Positions 44,621 to 55,269 of a stretch of DNA of 64,000 nt are shown in pieces (within the stretch, counting starts at the first letter, position 1; the number at the start of each line of letters is the position of its first letter). Below the pieces are notes generated by a model. The model searched no databases and was not told the DNA's origin. It saw only the letters and a program-made list of their open reading frames with translations. Source of the DNA: Bacilli bacterium (GTDB taxonomy: Bacteria; Bacillota_I; Bacilli_A; RFN20; CAG-826); NCBI GenBank assembly GCA_022482735.1, contig JAKVOO010000001.1, positions 119,699-183,698 of the forward strand, in the 5' to 3' direction. Position numbers and translations under genes: made by a program.

Positions 44621-45283
44621 ATGGACTTATTAGCATGGTTATCTTTGGCTTGGTTGGTTGTCTTATCACTAGTTCACCTTATACTGTCCTATAAGGAAAA
44701 AAAGTTATCCCGGGGAATTACAAAAGTATTTTTAATGCCTTCGCTAATGCTGCTGATTTACTTTCTAAAAGTTTCAAATGTATTTTTATATCTCGCCTTA
44801 ACTTTTGGCCTTTTGGGTGATCTATTTATGCTTTTTAAGGACAAAAAGATTTTCTTGTATGGCGGATTTGTTAGTTTTGCGATTGGCCATTTCTTTTACA
44901 TATACCTGATCCTAAAAATAGCGAACATTAGTCTAAATCCTTTGTGGATTTCTTTATATGGAGTAGCAGTCGTGTTTATAGTCATCTATTTAGCCTCCAC
45001 TATCTTGAAGACAAAATTTAAAAAAGATAGTTGGATTGCTACCATTTATGGAGCAATTCTTTTTACGGTTTTAATATCCGCTCTCATACTGACAAGTACT
45101 CATCGTGATTTAGCCTCCGGATTTGTTCTTTTCGGTAGTCTGCTTTTTATTGCAAGTGACGTCTATCTCGGACATACGATCTATGAACATAGCGAGCCCC
45201 ATGAGAATTTTTATATTATGTTACCATATTTACTCGGTCAATGTGGTTTAGCGTTAGGGTTAGCAATGCTCTTATTGATTTGA
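44621..45283 (+). CDS. YhhN-family membrane protein (lysoplasmalogenase-like)
   Basis: A 220-residue integral membrane protein with about eight helices. FGLLGDLFMLF, FAIGHFFYIY and LFIASDVYLGH carry the acidic and histidine residues typical of the YhhN/TMEM86 family; animal members hydrolyse lysoplasmalogen. GGAGG lies 7 bases before the ATG at 44621, and an in-frame GTG at 44615 is less well placed. It overlaps the end of the glgA transcript unit and may share it. Confidence 0.85.
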   Translation: MDLLAWLSLAWLVVLSLVHLILSYKEKKLSRGITKVFLMPSLMLLIYFLKVSNVFLYLALTFGLLGDLFMLFKDKKIFLYGGFVSFAIGHFFYIYLILKIANISLNPLWISLYGVAVVFIVIYLASTILKTKFKKDSWIATIYGAILFTVLISALILTSTHRDLASGFVLFGSLLFIASDVYLGHTIYEHSEPHENFYIMLPYLLGQCGLALGLAMLLLI

Positions 45284-45312
45284 TTTACTAATCAAGAAAA
45301 TATGGTAAAATA

Positions 45313-45510
45313 AACGTATTCCGACATCACTAAGCAGGATGTAAAGCCATTAGCGATTCGCTGACAGTGCAAGAGCGAACTTGAAACCTGTATCTCAGAT
45401 TATTCGCGGAATGGATACGTTGCCTTAAAACGTAAAATGAGGCTAAAATTTAGCGAAAGTAAGGTGGTACCGCGATTTATTCGCCCTTCGTATCATCTTT
45501 TTTATTTTTT
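45313..45510 (+). promoter_or_regulatory. T-box leader of leuS
   Basis: The leader begins with CGTATTCCG, which can pair with CGGAATGGATACG (45407-45420) to form stem I. The specifier loop reads GTATCTCAGA, with CTC (45394-45396, Leu) followed by A. The T-box AAGGTGGTACCGCG (45461-45474) is the tRNA acceptor-binding bulge. Uncharged tRNA-Leu should stabilise the antiterminator and allow leuS transcription. Confidence 0.9.
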
Positions 45511-45522
45511 GGAGGAAAAAAC

Positions 45523-47931
45523 ATGGGCTACGATTTTAATTCTATTGATCAAAAATGGCAAAAAATTTGGGAAGATACAAAAGCATATCGCTGCGATGTG
45601 TATGATTTTTCGAAGCCAAAGTATTATGTTCTCGACATGTTCCCCTATCCATCGGGACAAGGATTACACGTTGGACATCCAGAGGGATATACCGCAAGCG
45701 ATATAATTGCCCGTATGAAAAGAATGCAGGGTTATAACGTTCTTCACCCGATTGGCTGGGATGCTTTTGGACTTCCGGCGGAGCAATATGCGGTTAAAAC
45801 TGGCAATCATCCTGCACATTTCACTGAGAAAAATATCGCTAATTTTCGGCGGCAAATAAAGGCATTGGGCTTTTCCTATGATTGGGATCGAGAAATCGAA
45901 ACTTCCAATCCTAAATATTATCGCTGGACGCAGTGGATATTTGAAAATATGTTTAAAGATGGATTGGCCTACGTTGATTATAAACCGGTAAATTTTTGTC
46001 CGGAATTAGGAACGGTTTTGGCCAACGAGGAAGTTATCGATGGTAAAAGTGAAGTCGGTGGTTTTCCCGTTATTCGTAAGCCGATGCGTCAATGGCTATT
46101 AAAAATAACCGCTTATGCGGATAAACTTTTAAGCGGACTTGAGGGCTTAGATTGGCCTAATTCGACAATTGAAATGCAAAAGAATTGGATTGGTCGATCG
46201 GAAGGTGCCGAGGTCGATTTTGCAGTGGCGGACATTCCCGGAGCGATGTTTACCGTTTTTACTACGCGGGTCGATACGTTATATGGTTGTAGTTATTGCT
46301 GTTTGGCACCCGAACATCCACTTGTAAATAAGGTAACTACTTCTAAACACAAAGCGGAAGTAGAGGCTTATATTGAAGAAGTTATGAAGAAGTCGGATAT
46401 GGATCGGACTGAACTCAATAAGGATAAAACCGGAGTATTTACCGGCGCTTATGCCATCAATCCGGTTAATGAAAAACCGGTTCCAATCTACGTGGCCGAT
46501 TATGTGTTGGGGAGCTACGGAACTGGAGCGGTAATGGCGGTTCCTGCTCATGATGAGCGCGACTATGCTTTTGCGAAAAAGTATGGCCTGCCCATCAAAC
46601 CAATTATCGATGCGGATGTAAGTACCGGTGCTTTTGTCGAAGATGGAGTGCATATCAATTCGGATATTGCCGATGGACTGAACATCAAAGACGCAAAAAC
46701 TGTCATTTTAGACTTGTTAATTTCTAAGAAGAAAGGTAGAAAAACGACCAACTATAAACTAAGAGATTGGTTATTTAGTCGCCAACGGTATTGGGGAGAA
46801 CCCATTCCAATTATCATAATGGATAAAGATCAACGTCTTATCCCCGTTCCCGAAAATGAACTTCCACTCGTTTTGCCAGATTTAGAAGAATACAAGCCAT
46901 CCGGGACAGGTGAGTCGCCATTAGCCAATGCAACTGATTGGCTCAACGTTACGATTGATGGCGAAAAGGGAAAAAGGGAAACCAACACGATGCCACAATG
47001 GGCGGGAAGTTGCTGGTATTATATGCGCTATTTGGACCCTAATAATTCCTCAGCTATCGCCGATCCAGTTCTATTAAAGCATTGGCTGCCGGTAGATTTA
47101 TATATTGGCGGTCAAGAACATGCGGTTTTACATCTTCTTTATGCCCGCTTTTGGCATAAGTATCTTTACGATAAGGGAGTTGTAAGTACAAGTGAACCAT
47201 TTAAACGTCTTTTTCATCAAGGAATGATTTTGGGCAGCAATGGCGAAAAAATGTCTAAGTCTCGTGGCAATGTCGTTAATCCAGATGAAGTAATTGTCAA
47301 GTATGGGGCCGATACTTTGCGCGTATATGAAATGTTTATGGGCCCACTAGAAGCCTCTCTTCCTTGGTCGGATACCGGTCTTGATGGAGCTAAAAGATGG
47401 CTTGATCGGGTGGAAAGAGTCTTTTCTGAACCAGAACAAGCGAATAAAATATCCGATCAGAATTCACAAGAATTAGATTATTCATATAATTATTTAGTGC
47501 GGAAAGTATCGGAAGATTATGAGAAATTGCAATTTAATACAGCGATAAGCCAAATGATGATTTTCATCAACGATGTTTATAAGGCAAAGTCCGTCTACCG
47601 ACCATATCTCGATGGTTTTATTCGTCTTTTGGCGCCAATTGCCCCCCATTTGGGCGAGGAACTATACCATAATTTTAATCATGAAGAATTGATTACGTAT
47701 GCACCATGGCCAACCTACGACGAAAGTAAACTTCAACTGAATGAAATTGAAATTGCCCTTCAGGTAAACGGTAAGCTGCGTGCCTCAGTCAAAGTTCCCT
47801 TCGATTTGGACATTGAGGATTTGAAAAAGGTGGCTTTAAGTAACGAGGCGATTACTCGTTATGTAGAAGGCAAGATCATTGTCAAAGTTATAGCAGTCAA
47901 AAACAAAATTGTGAATGTGGTTATAAGGTGA
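45523..47931 (+). CDS. leuS: Leucyl-tRNA synthetase
   Basis: An 802-residue class Ia synthetase. The HIGH-type motif is [16 protein letters not shown] (about 45-60). A CP1 editing domain has the threonine-rich [11 protein letters not shown] and the aspartate region [24 protein letters not shown] and KMSKS in [11 protein letters not shown] (about 572-582) follow, then an anticodon-binding domain and the C-terminal domain. GGAGG precedes the ATG. Expression is controlled by the T-box just upstream. Confidence 0.97.
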   Translation: MGYDFNSIDQKWQKIWEDTKAYRCDVYDFSKPKYYVLDMFPYPSGQGLHVGHPEGYTASDIIARMKRMQGYNVLHPIGWDAFGLPAEQYAVKTGNHPAHFTEKNIANFRRQIKALGFSYDWDREIETSNPKYYRWTQWIFENMFKDGLAYVDYKPVNFCPELGTVLANEEVIDGKSEVGGFPVIRKPMRQWLLKITAYADKLLSGLEGLDWPNSTIEMQKNWIGRSEGAEVDFAVADIPGAMFTVFTTRVDTLYGCSYCCLAPEHPLVNKVTTSKHKAEVEAYIEEVMKKSDMDRTELNKDKTGVFTGAYAINPVNEKPVPIYVADYVLGSYGTGAVMAVPAHDERDYAFAKKYGLPIKPIIDADVSTGAFVEDGVHINSDIADGLNIKDAKTVILDLLISKKKGRKTTNYKLRDWLFSRQRYWGEPIPIIIMDKDQRLIPVPENELPLVLPDLEEYKPSGTGESPLANATDWLNVTIDGEKGKRETNTMPQWAGSCWYYMRYLDPNNSSAIADPVLLKHWLPVDLYIGGQEHAVLHLLYARFWHKYLYDKGVVSTSEPFKRLFHQGMILGSNGEKMSKSRGNVVNPDEVIVKYGADTLRVYEMFMGPLEASLPWSDTGLDGAKRWLDRVERVFSEPEQANKISDQNSQELDYSYNYLVRKVSEDYEKLQFNTAISQMMIFINDVYKAKSVYRPYLDGFIRLLAPIAPHLGEELYHNFNHEELITYAPWPTYDESKLQLNEIEIALQVNGKLRASVKVPFDLDIEDLKKVALSNEAITRYVEGKIIVKVIAVKNKIVNVVIR

Positions 47932-47935
47932 TTAT

Positions 47936-50071
47936 ATGGATATTGTGGAAATTATTAGCCGCGAATTAACTATTAGTCCTGCGCAGGTTAAAACGGTTTT
48001 TTCGCTTTTAGATGACGGAAATACAATTCCCTTTATTGCCCGCTATCGGAAAGAGATGCATGGGGGTCTTGATGATGGAATTCTTCGGGATCTTTTTACT
48101 CGCCGCGAGTATTTAAATAATCTTTTGGAACGGAAACAAACGGTCATAAATAGTCTTCACGAACAAAAAGTTGAAGATGCGGATGTGTTTGAACAAATTG
48201 AAGAAGCCATGACTTTGGCCGAAGTGGAAGATATTTATCGACCATATAAGCCAAAACGTAAAACACGGGGGACAATGGCTATAGCTAAGGGACTTGAGTC
48301 TCTAGCCAATATTCTTTTGGAGCAAAAGACGGTTTTAAGTGATCAGGAAATTATCAATCGGTTTGTGGGGGAAAAGAAAGCGGCTAGCGTTGATGAAGCG
48401 ATGGCTGGGGCCTGCGATATTATCGCCGAAAAATGGGCGGATGCTGCTTCATTAAGAGCGACAATCCGTACTGCCGTTAAAACTCAGGGACAAGTTCATA
48501 GTACAAAAAAAGGTGAAGATGAAAAAGGAATTTTTGCCAATTATTACGATTACAAGGAAGCGGTTAAGTCTATTCCTAATCATCGAGTTTTGGCGCTTAA
48601 TCGCGGAAGTAAACTCGGAATATTAAAGACTGATATTTTATTTGACATAGAAGAATTTGCTAAATTAAAAGCGAAATCTTTCTTTACTCTTCAGGCTCCT
48701 TATGGAACTGATTTAAATACTGCTTTTTTGGATAGTATAAAGCGACTTCTATTTCCAAGTGTTGAAAATGAGATTTGGAATGAATTAATGGAGCGGGCGG
48801 AAGATCAATCAATTGTGGTTTTTAAGGAAAATTTGCGGCAACTTTTATTGACCCCGCCTTTACACAACCAAAAGATACTCGGCTTTGATCCGGCCTTTAG
48901 AACCGGTTGTAAATTGGCACTTCTTGACCCACACGGAACGTTTGTTAACAAAGGGGTCATTTACCCAACTGCCCCGCACAATGATACGCAAAAGGCGGAA
49001 GCTTTTCTATTGAATTGGTATCAAAAATACGGCTTTGATTATATTGCTTTAGGTAACGGAACTGCCAGCCGTGAATCAAAAACTTTTTTAGATAATTTTA
49101 TAAAAAGCCATAATCTTGCGATTAAAATTGTCATTGTTAATGAAGCGGGAGCAAGTGTCTACAGTGCCTCAGAATTAGCCGCCAAAGAATTTCCAAATTT
49201 TCATGTCGAGGAACGTTCAGCGGTAAGTATCGGTCGACGGTTGATTGATCCATTGGCAGAATTAGTAAAAATAGACCCTAAGTCAATTGGTGTTGGGCAA
49301 TATCAACATGATATGAATCAAAAAAAATTAGGGGATGCCCTTTCTGGAGTGGTTGAGGCTACCGTCAATGAGGTTGGAGTATATTTAAATGAAGCCTCCA
49401 GCAGTTTACTAAGTTATGTTTCCGGAATATCTGCCTCGCTTGCGGATAGTATAATTGCCTATCGGGAAGCAAACGGACCTTTTAAATCACGCAAAGAACT
49501 TTTAAATGTCCCCAAACTGGGGCCAAAAGCTTTTACCCAAGCCGCCGGCTTTTTGCGTATTCGAGATGGTAATCCTTTAGACAATACCGGCATTCATCCG
49601 GAAAGCTACACGATAGCGGAAAAACTAATTAAGGATAATAAAATTGCTATCAATACACTCGGCAGTAGTGAAACCAGCGAGAAATTAAAACTTATCGATG
49701 TCAGTGCTTTTGCTCGCGATAACAAAGTTGGGCTACCAACCATTAAAGATATAGTTGATGATCTACTCAAACCGGGTCGCGATCCGCGTGAACGGGCTCA
49801 GAGTGCTGATCTACGAAACGACGTGAAAGATATTTCTGATTTAAAAGAAGGCATGGTTTTAAACGGAACTGTCCGCAACATTATGGATTTTGGCGTTTTT
49901 GTTGACATTGGTGTTCATAGCGATGGGCTTGTGCATATTAGTGAAATGGCTGATCGTTTTATTCGCTCGCCTTTAGAAGTTGTAAAAATCAATGATATTG
50001 TTAAAGTAAAAGTTATAAGTGTCGATGAAAAACGGAATCGAATTGGATTATCCATGAAAAACATCAAGTAA
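47936..50071 (+). CDS. tex: Tex-family S1 RNA-binding protein
   Basis: A 711-residue protein with the Tex layout: an N-terminal helical domain (FIARYRKEMHGGLDD), a YqgF-like domain (ILGFDPAFRTGCKLALLD), helix-hairpin-helix segments (SRKELLNVPKLGPKAFTQAAGFLRI) and an S1 domain at the end (GTVRNIMDFGVFVDIGVHSDGLVHIS). The family influences transcription or RNA handling. It follows leuS by 4 bases and may be expressed from the same T-box-controlled transcript. Confidence 0.94.
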   Translation: MDIVEIISRELTISPAQVKTVFSLLDDGNTIPFIARYRKEMHGGLDDGILRDLFTRREYLNNLLERKQTVINSLHEQKVEDADVFEQIEEAMTLAEVEDIYRPYKPKRKTRGTMAIAKGLESLANILLEQKTVLSDQEIINRFVGEKKAASVDEAMAGACDIIAEKWADAASLRATIRTAVKTQGQVHSTKKGEDEKGIFANYYDYKEAVKSIPNHRVLALNRGSKLGILKTDILFDIEEFAKLKAKSFFTLQAPYGTDLNTAFLDSIKRLLFPSVENEIWNELMERAEDQSIVVFKENLRQLLLTPPLHNQKILGFDPAFRTGCKLALLDPHGTFVNKGVIYPTAPHNDTQKAEAFLLNWYQKYGFDYIALGNGTASRESKTFLDNFIKSHNLAIKIVIVNEAGASVYSASELAAKEFPNFHVEERSAVSIGRRLIDPLAELVKIDPKSIGVGQYQHDMNQKKLGDALSGVVEATVNEVGVYLNEASSSLLSYVSGISASLADSIIAYREANGPFKSRKELLNVPKLGPKAFTQAAGFLRIRDGNPLDNTGIHPESYTIAEKLIKDNKIAINTLGSSETSEKLKLIDVSAFARDNKVGLPTIKDIVDDLLKPGRDPRERAQSADLRNDVKDISDLKEGMVLNGTVRNIMDFGVFVDIGVHSDGLVHISEMADRFIRSPLEVVKINDIVKVKVISVDEKRNRIGLSMKNIK

Positions 50072-50080
50072 TCATTAGGT

Positions 50081-50109
50081 TTGTTATTTTAGAACCATTT
50101 TCGTATAAT
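50081..50109 (+). promoter_or_regulatory. Predicted sigma-A promoter for coaX
   Basis: TTGTTA (50081-50086), a 17-base spacer and perfect TATAAT (50104-50109), starting 10 bases past the tex stop. The leader carries a hairpin CCTGC-ATAA-GCAGG near 50123-50136, upstream of the GGAGG ribosome site. Confidence 0.7.
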
Positions 50110-50158
50110 AAAAGCGCACGATACCTGCATAAGCAGGATGGTAGCGGAGGATTAGATT

Positions 50159-50950
50159 ATGCTTTTAACAGTTGATATGGGAAACACCGATATCACATTA
50201 GGCTTTTTTGATAATGAGGAGTTGAAAATAACTCTTCATACCCTAACGGATACGAAGAAAACCCAAGATGAGTATTTGAGTTTGTTTAAAATGCTGTTTC
50301 GTGAGGCGGATATTAGCTATCAAAAAGTTTCGGGCGGAATTATAGCCAGCGTTGTTCCTTCTTTGACAGAAAGAATTAAAAGCGCCTTGGAATCCGTCTT
50401 TTCTTTTACTTTTTTATTGGTGGCTCCGCCAATTAAAACCGGTCTTTCAATCCGTATAGACAATCCCCTGGAGCTAGGTGGAGACCTCGTGGCAGATGCG
50501 GTTGGCACAAAAGAAAAATTTGGTTTTCCCTCAATTATGATTGATTTAGGAACAGCCACAAAAGTCATAGTAATTGATCAGGAAGGATCATTTATAGGAG
50601 GAGTTTTTACTCCCGGCTTAAAGGTCTCAGTTCAAGCCTTGGTTGGATCCACGGCGCTTCTTCCAGACATATCCTTGAAGCGTCCAAAAAAAATTGTTGG
50701 TCGCAACACTTCTGATTCGATGAATAGCGGAGCCATTTATGGTTGCGCGGCGATGATTCGCGGATTGGTTGATGATATTGAAAAGGAACTAGGTTATAAC
50801 TGCCATCGCGTACTTATGGGGGGATATGCCTATTTAGTCAAGGACCTTCTCAGTAGCGATTATTCTTTTGCTCCCGATACAGTTCTCAATGGTTTACGGA
50901 TTATTTTCGAACGAAATGTGAATGAAGGAGAAAAAAATCATGCGCAATAA
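50159..50950 (+). CDS. coaX: Type III pantothenate kinase
   Basis: A 263-residue ASKHA-fold enzyme catalysing the first step of CoA synthesis. The N-terminal phosphate loop VDMGNTDITLGFF, the pantothenate/dimer block NPLELGGDLVADAVG, the IDLGTATK region and a GCAAMIRGLVD helix are clear. GGAGG precedes the ATG. Its end overlaps the next gene, an ECF S component, by 11 bases. Confidence 0.94.
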   Translation: MLLTVDMGNTDITLGFFDNEELKITLHTLTDTKKTQDEYLSLFKMLFREADISYQKVSGGIIASVVPSLTERIKSALESVFSFTFLLVAPPIKTGLSIRIDNPLELGGDLVADAVGTKEKFGFPSIMIDLGTATKVIVIDQEGSFIGGVFTPGLKVSVQALVGSTALLPDISLKRPKKIVGRNTSDSMNSGAIYGCAAMIRGLVDDIEKELGYNCHRVLMGGYAYLVKDLLSSDYSFAPDTVLNGLRIIFERNVNEGEKNHAQ

Positions 50951-51509
50951 ACGTGTTCAAATGATGAGTGAAGACGCCTTGTTTATCGCTATTATCATTT
51001 TGATGGCGACAGTTCCATTCTTAGGATTTATTCCAATCGGACCATATACTTTAACTATCATTCCAATTGTTGTTATATTGGGTGCATTCTTTTTCCGTCC
51101 AGTGGATGGATTTATTTTCGGACTAACCTTTGGCTTGACCAGTTGGATTAATGCACTCACCAATCCTCGCAGTATTATGGACCCATTTTTTGCCCATCCC
51201 GAAGTTTCAGTGCTTCCGCGGGCATTGTTTGGTCTATTAGCGGGTTTACTGATGTATTTTGTAAAAAAGCACTGGGCAAATAATCGCAAAATGTTACTCG
51301 TATCGGTTCCAATATCAGCATTTATTTTGACGATGCTGCATAGTGTTTTTACTTTGGGGATGCTAATCATTCGTGAACCATCATACAAAGATGTTTTTTG
51401 GGTTATTATCGGTTCGAATTCGTTGCTTGAGGCGGGATTAGCCGCGATTATATCTACGATTGTTATTCAAAGCATGTATCCGATTCTAAATCGTTTCTTG
51501 CGTTATTAG
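50940..51509 (+). CDS. ECF transporter S component, probably for pantothenate
   Basis: A 189-residue membrane protein with about six helices. ALFIAIIILMATVPFLGFIPIGPYTLTIIPI is the standard ECF S-component opening, followed by LGAFFFRPVDGFIFGLTFGLTS and a later ALFGLLAGLLMYF. The ATG at 50940 has GAAGGAG upstream; the frame is open from 50922 but would start before that ribosome site. The overlap with coaX suggests that the vitamin is pantothenate (PanT role); this is inference from context. EcfA/EcfT partners are not in the window. Confidence 0.85.
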   Translation: MRNKRVQMMSEDALFIAIIILMATVPFLGFIPIGPYTLTIIPIVVILGAFFFRPVDGFIFGLTFGLTSWINALTNPRSIMDPFFAHPEVSVLPRALFGLLAGLLMYFVKKHWANNRKMLLVSVPISAFILTMLHSVFTLGMLIIREPSYKDVFWVIIGSNSLLEAGLAAIISTIVIQSMYPILNRFLRY

Positions 51510-51587
51510 ATTTAATTATTAAAATGCTTTGCATATACTGAAAAAATATTATAGATAGAGTAAAATGTCTACATTGAGGTAATTTTT

Positions 51588-52946
51588 ATGAAATACGATT
51601 TTAAAGAACTGATGAAAAATTATGAAACTGAAGCCATCAAAACACTTCAAAGTTTCGTGCAAATTGATTCCGTTTATCGCGGGGATACAGTGGCAAAAAA
51701 TATGCCATTTGGCGAAGGGGTTTATAAAGCTCTGACTTTTATTGGAAAAGTTGCTGAAAAAGATGGCTTTTCGGTTGATTACTGCGATGGATATGCGACG
51801 GAAATAAGCTGTGGCAGTGGCGATAAACTTATCGCAATTTATGCCCATGCTGATGTGGTGCCGGTTTCAGGTGTGTGGAAGCATCCCGCCTTTTCAGCTA
51901 CGATTGAAAACGATGTAATGTATGGTCGGGGCACGGGCGATGATAAAGGACCAGGCATTGCGGCTTACTATGCCTTAAAAGCTCTCCGTGACGCGCACCT
52001 AATCGATGGTTATAAGGTCACGATGGTTTTTGGGGGCAATGAAGAAAATGGCTCTGCTTGCTTGAAATACTATTTTGATGAACTGAAGAAACCATATCCA
52101 ACATATGGATTTACGCCCGATGCGGATTTTCCTTTAATTTATGGCGAAAAGGGTATAACCAATTATCTTCATCAAGCCCAAGTGGATTTGTTTCCTGTTA
52201 TCTCCATTAATGCTGGTACGGCATCAAACGTTGTCATTGATACAGCGGAGGCAATTATCGCCCAAGATGATAAAATTGAAGACGAGTTAAAAAAACGTAA
52301 GCTGAATTATTCTCTTCAAATGGAAAAAGACACAATGCGGCTTACTATCTATGGAAAGAGTGCGCATGGCAGTACACCGGAGTTAGGCATAAATGCGGGA
52401 CTAGAGTTAATTGCTTTCTTAGGTGAGTATTATGATTTAGCCGCACTAAAAAATTTGGCATCACTTTATGCGGATCCTTTTGGAAAAGCGATGAATCTAT
52501 ATTTTGAATCCGAGAATCTTCACGAGACTACCTATAATGTTGGCATTATTGAGTATGTGGATACCGTTTTAAGAGTGACGGTCAACTTTCGATATCCAGA
52601 GACGGTTAACGGCGAAGAAATCGTTGAGCGAATTAATGAAAAGACGCTTGTTCCTACTGAGATTATTTCTACTTCACCATATTTATATTTTGATCCAGAG
52701 AGCCCGTTTATTAAAGCCCTTTATCAGGTTTATGTTGAGGAAACAGGCGATACGGTTAATAAGCCGATGACAATTGGTGGAGGAACTTATGCTAAAGAAA
52801 GCAAAAACACCATTGCCTTTGGTGCGGCCTTTCCTGGAAAGGATAACTTATTTCATTCACCTAATGAGCATTTTGAGTTAAATGATTTGCGGCAATCGAT
52901 GGCGATTTATGCTCATGCAATCTTTAAATTAGGTCATGAGTTATGA
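51588..52946 (+). CDS. pepV: M20 dipeptidase PepV
   Basis: A 452-residue zinc dipeptidase with broad specificity. Metal and catalytic motifs are AIYAHADVVPVSG, YGRGTGDDKGP, GGNEENGSACLKYYF and the C-terminal GGGTYAKESKNTIAFGA; GKSAHGSTPELG lies in the lid domain. Homologues (YtjP) lie near trmB in Bacillus as here. Its stop overlaps the trmB start by 4 bases. Confidence 0.94.
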   Translation: MKYDFKELMKNYETEAIKTLQSFVQIDSVYRGDTVAKNMPFGEGVYKALTFIGKVAEKDGFSVDYCDGYATEISCGSGDKLIAIYAHADVVPVSGVWKHPAFSATIENDVMYGRGTGDDKGPGIAAYYALKALRDAHLIDGYKVTMVFGGNEENGSACLKYYFDELKKPYPTYGFTPDADFPLIYGEKGITNYLHQAQVDLFPVISINAGTASNVVIDTAEAIIAQDDKIEDELKKRKLNYSLQMEKDTMRLTIYGKSAHGSTPELGINAGLELIAFLGEYYDLAALKNLASLYADPFGKAMNLYFESENLHETTYNVGIIEYVDTVLRVTVNFRYPETVNGEEIVERINEKTLVPTEIISTSPYLYFDPESPFIKALYQVYVEETGDTVNKPMTIGGGTYAKESKNTIAFGAAFPGKDNLFHSPNEHFELNDLRQSMAIYAHAIFKLGHEL

Positions 52947-53638
52947 GATTGAAATATAAGCCTTGGGGAAAGCCTTATATTGAAGAACACCGCGAAATAA
53001 CATTTGATGCGAACAAACTTAACGATCCTCGGTTTCAGGAATACTTAGATCATCAGGGGGTCTATATTGAAGTTGGGGCTGGTCGAGGCGATTTTATCAT
53101 CGGATTGGCCAAGAAGTTTCCTCGTCGACAATTTCTTGCCATTGAGAAAAATTTATCGGCCGCCAGCGTGGCAACCAAAAAAATAGTTGAATCGGGTTTA
53201 AGAAACATTCGTCTGGTGGATGCTGATATCTACGATGTTGTTCCCTTTATTCCTGATGAAACTATCAGCGGAATTTTTTTAAATTTCTCTGACCCTTGGC
53301 CGAAGAAACGCCACGCCAAGCGGCGATTGACATTTGATAATATCGTTCTTGAATATCAACGAATTTTAGTTCGGGGCGGAAAAATTTTTCAAAAGACGGA
53401 CAATCTTGATTTGTTTAATTACTCGCTGGAAAATTTCCGTAACAATCGCTGGAAAATTGACTTCTTATCTTTTGACTATCCGGAATTGAGCGCCGATTTT
53501 GATTCCATAAGCGAATATGAAAAAAAATTTCGTTTAGCGGGAAATAAAATTAATCGTCTAGTCGCTAAGAAAGGACTACGAACCTATGGACCTGAGCACA
53601 AAACAATTGAACCTCTTGCAAACGCTGACGCAGATTAA
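52943..53638 (+). CDS. trmB: tRNA (guanine-N7)-methyltransferase
   Basis: A 231-residue SAM-dependent enzyme forming m7G46 in tRNA. The SAM motif YIEVGAGRGDFI (46-57), the second block FLAIEKNLSAASVA and the signature NFSDPWPKKRHAKRRL are intact. The start overlaps pepV (ATGA). Its last 53 bases overlap the following aminopeptidase gene in another frame. Confidence 0.94.
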   Translation: MRLKYKPWGKPYIEEHREITFDANKLNDPRFQEYLDHQGVYIEVGAGRGDFIIGLAKKFPRRQFLAIEKNLSAASVATKKIVESGLRNIRLVDADIYDVVPFIPDETISGIFLNFSDPWPKKRHAKRRLTFDNIVLEYQRILVRGGKIFQKTDNLDLFNYSLENFRNNRWKIDFLSFDYPELSADFDSISEYEKKFRLAGNKINRLVAKKGLRTYGPEHKTIEPLANADAD

Positions 53639-54671
53639 TGGCGTTAGTGGCTACGAAAAGGAAATTACGAATTTTCTTAAGAAAAGTTATTCTGAACTGG
53701 GATATGAACTGATTTATGATAATCTCGGTAGTATTTTTGCTCACAAAAAAGGCAACAATAATAAAATAAAAGTTTTGATTGCTGGCCATATGGATGAAGT
53801 CGGCTTTATCGTACGAGAAATAATGGAGAATGGGATGATTAAAGTCGCCCCAATTGGAGGAGTAAATGACCAAACTTTACTTGCCCATCGGGTTCACCTT
53901 CAAACTCGGGAAGGTAAGTGGATACCGGGCTCTATTGATGCTGTTCCCCCACATCTATTAAGTGAAGCCGAAAGAAGCGTGCCAACAAAGCTAGCTTCGA
54001 TGTTATTTGACTTTGGATTTTCTTCCAAACAAGAGGCAATGTTGAATGGCGTTTATCAAGGAGCGCAAATTGTGGCTGATGGCCCATTTGAAGTTCTTAC
54101 TTCCGGAAGAAGGCTTTTAGCTAAGGCGTTTGATAATCGATATGGTCTTGTGCTAGGACTAGATATTCTTGAAGAAATTAAGAATCAGAATTTTGATTTT
54201 GATATATATATCGGTGGCACCGTTCAAGAAGAAGTTGGAACCCGCGGAGCGGAAACGATTGCCCACAAGATTCATCCTGATTTAGCAATTGTCCTTGATT
54301 GCTCTCCCGCCCGGGATTCAATGGGCGATAAAGGAGCATTGGGGCAATTGGGCGAAGGGGTTTTATTGCGGTTTTATGATCGTTCGATGATTGCTTTTCC
54401 TGAGCTTTTAGCCTTTCAACGCGAAGCATGTGAACAAACTGGTGTTCGTTATCAATACTTTGACAGTAATGGGGGGACGGATGCCGGTGCTATTCATCGC
54501 CAATTTGATGGAATCTTGACTTTAACGCATTGCATATGTGCTCGTAACATTCACACTTGCTCAAGTGTAATTGATATTGATGATTATTTGGCAGCTAAAA
54601 AATCGTTACTTTGGATGCTAAATCATATTAATGCTGAGCAGTTTAAACTATGGCGTGAGGCCCGTCGATGA
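53586..54671 (+). CDS. M42-family glutamyl-type aminopeptidase
   Basis: A 361-residue metallopeptidase of the PepA/FrvX/YtoP group that forms large oligomers. Metal ligands are placed in AGHMDEVGFIV, KAFDNRYGLVLG, QEEVGTRGAET and LDCSPARDSM; the final histidine is in CARNIHTCSSV, where relatives more often read PxRYxHS. GAAAGGA lies about 10 bases before the ATG, which is inside the end of trmB. The stop overlaps the next gene (ATGA). Confidence 0.9.
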   Translation: MDLSTKQLNLLQTLTQINGVSGYEKEITNFLKKSYSELGYELIYDNLGSIFAHKKGNNNKIKVLIAGHMDEVGFIVREIMENGMIKVAPIGGVNDQTLLAHRVHLQTREGKWIPGSIDAVPPHLLSEAERSVPTKLASMLFDFGFSSKQEAMLNGVYQGAQIVADGPFEVLTSGRRLLAKAFDNRYGLVLGLDILEEIKNQNFDFDIYIGGTVQEEVGTRGAETIAHKIHPDLAIVLDCSPARDSMGDKGALGQLGEGVLLRFYDRSMIAFPELLAFQREACEQTGVRYQYFDSNGGTDAGAIHRQFDGILTLTHCICARNIHTCSSVIDIDDYLAAKKSLLWMLNHINAEQFKLWREARR

Positions 54672-55267
54672 CTAGAAGCCAGGGACTGTTTTACAATCTC
54701 CCCCTTTTGGGCGATGTTCTTCGGATAAAATTTTTTGATCAGGATTCAACACGGAAAGAAAAAAAAGGAAAAATTTTGGTTCTTTTTAATAATGATGAAA
54801 TTATTGGCTACGAAATTTATGATTTGCAACACATTATTAAAATTAAAAGTTCTGGGCTAGTGATTTTACCGCCACTAGCATTAATCGAAGTATTAAATTC
54901 CTTATTAGAGCCACTTCATCTTCCGCTTTTAACGTATAGTTCGTCTTCGGGGTTTGTTGCGGCGAAAGTTGTCTCTACTCAGCGTATAGATGATTTCATT
55001 TCTAATTACACGTTAGAACTGGGTCAAAAAAAGGTTGCAATAAACTCTTCTTTGCAAGGAATTTGCGTCAATGATATGGTAGTGGTTGCAGTTGAACATA
55101 CAACGCTTGCTAACGGGCATGTTGTTGGTGATAGAGAAAAGGAAGCGCAAGGGGTAATTTGCTGCGCTTTCGATCTTGGATTTGATAGCGAAGCAAAAGA
55201 TACGGCTTTTAAACTTGATGCGTCGATAAAAAGTGGTGAAGATATTTTTCAAATAAGGAGAAAATAA
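54668..55267 (+). CDS. ytpR: YtpR-like tRNA-binding domain protein
   Basis: A 199-residue protein. The N-terminal part (FYNLPLLGDVLRIKFFDQD) and the C-terminal OB-fold (AAKVVSTQRIDD...KVAINSSLQGICVNDMVVVAVEHTTLANGHVV) match the YtpR/EMAP-II-like tRNA-binding family, also found as the N-terminal domain of PheT. Function unknown; in Bacillus it clusters with the same aminopeptidase, as here. Confidence 0.8.
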   Translation: MTRSQGLFYNLPLLGDVLRIKFFDQDSTRKEKKGKILVLFNNDEIIGYEIYDLQHIIKIKSSGLVILPPLALIEVLNSLLEPLHLPLLTYSSSSGFVAAKVVSTQRIDDFISNYTLELGQKKVAINSSLQGICVNDMVVVAVEHTTLANGHVVGDREKEAQGVICCAFDLGFDSEAKDTAFKLDASIKSGEDIFQIRRK

Positions 55268-55269
55268 CT

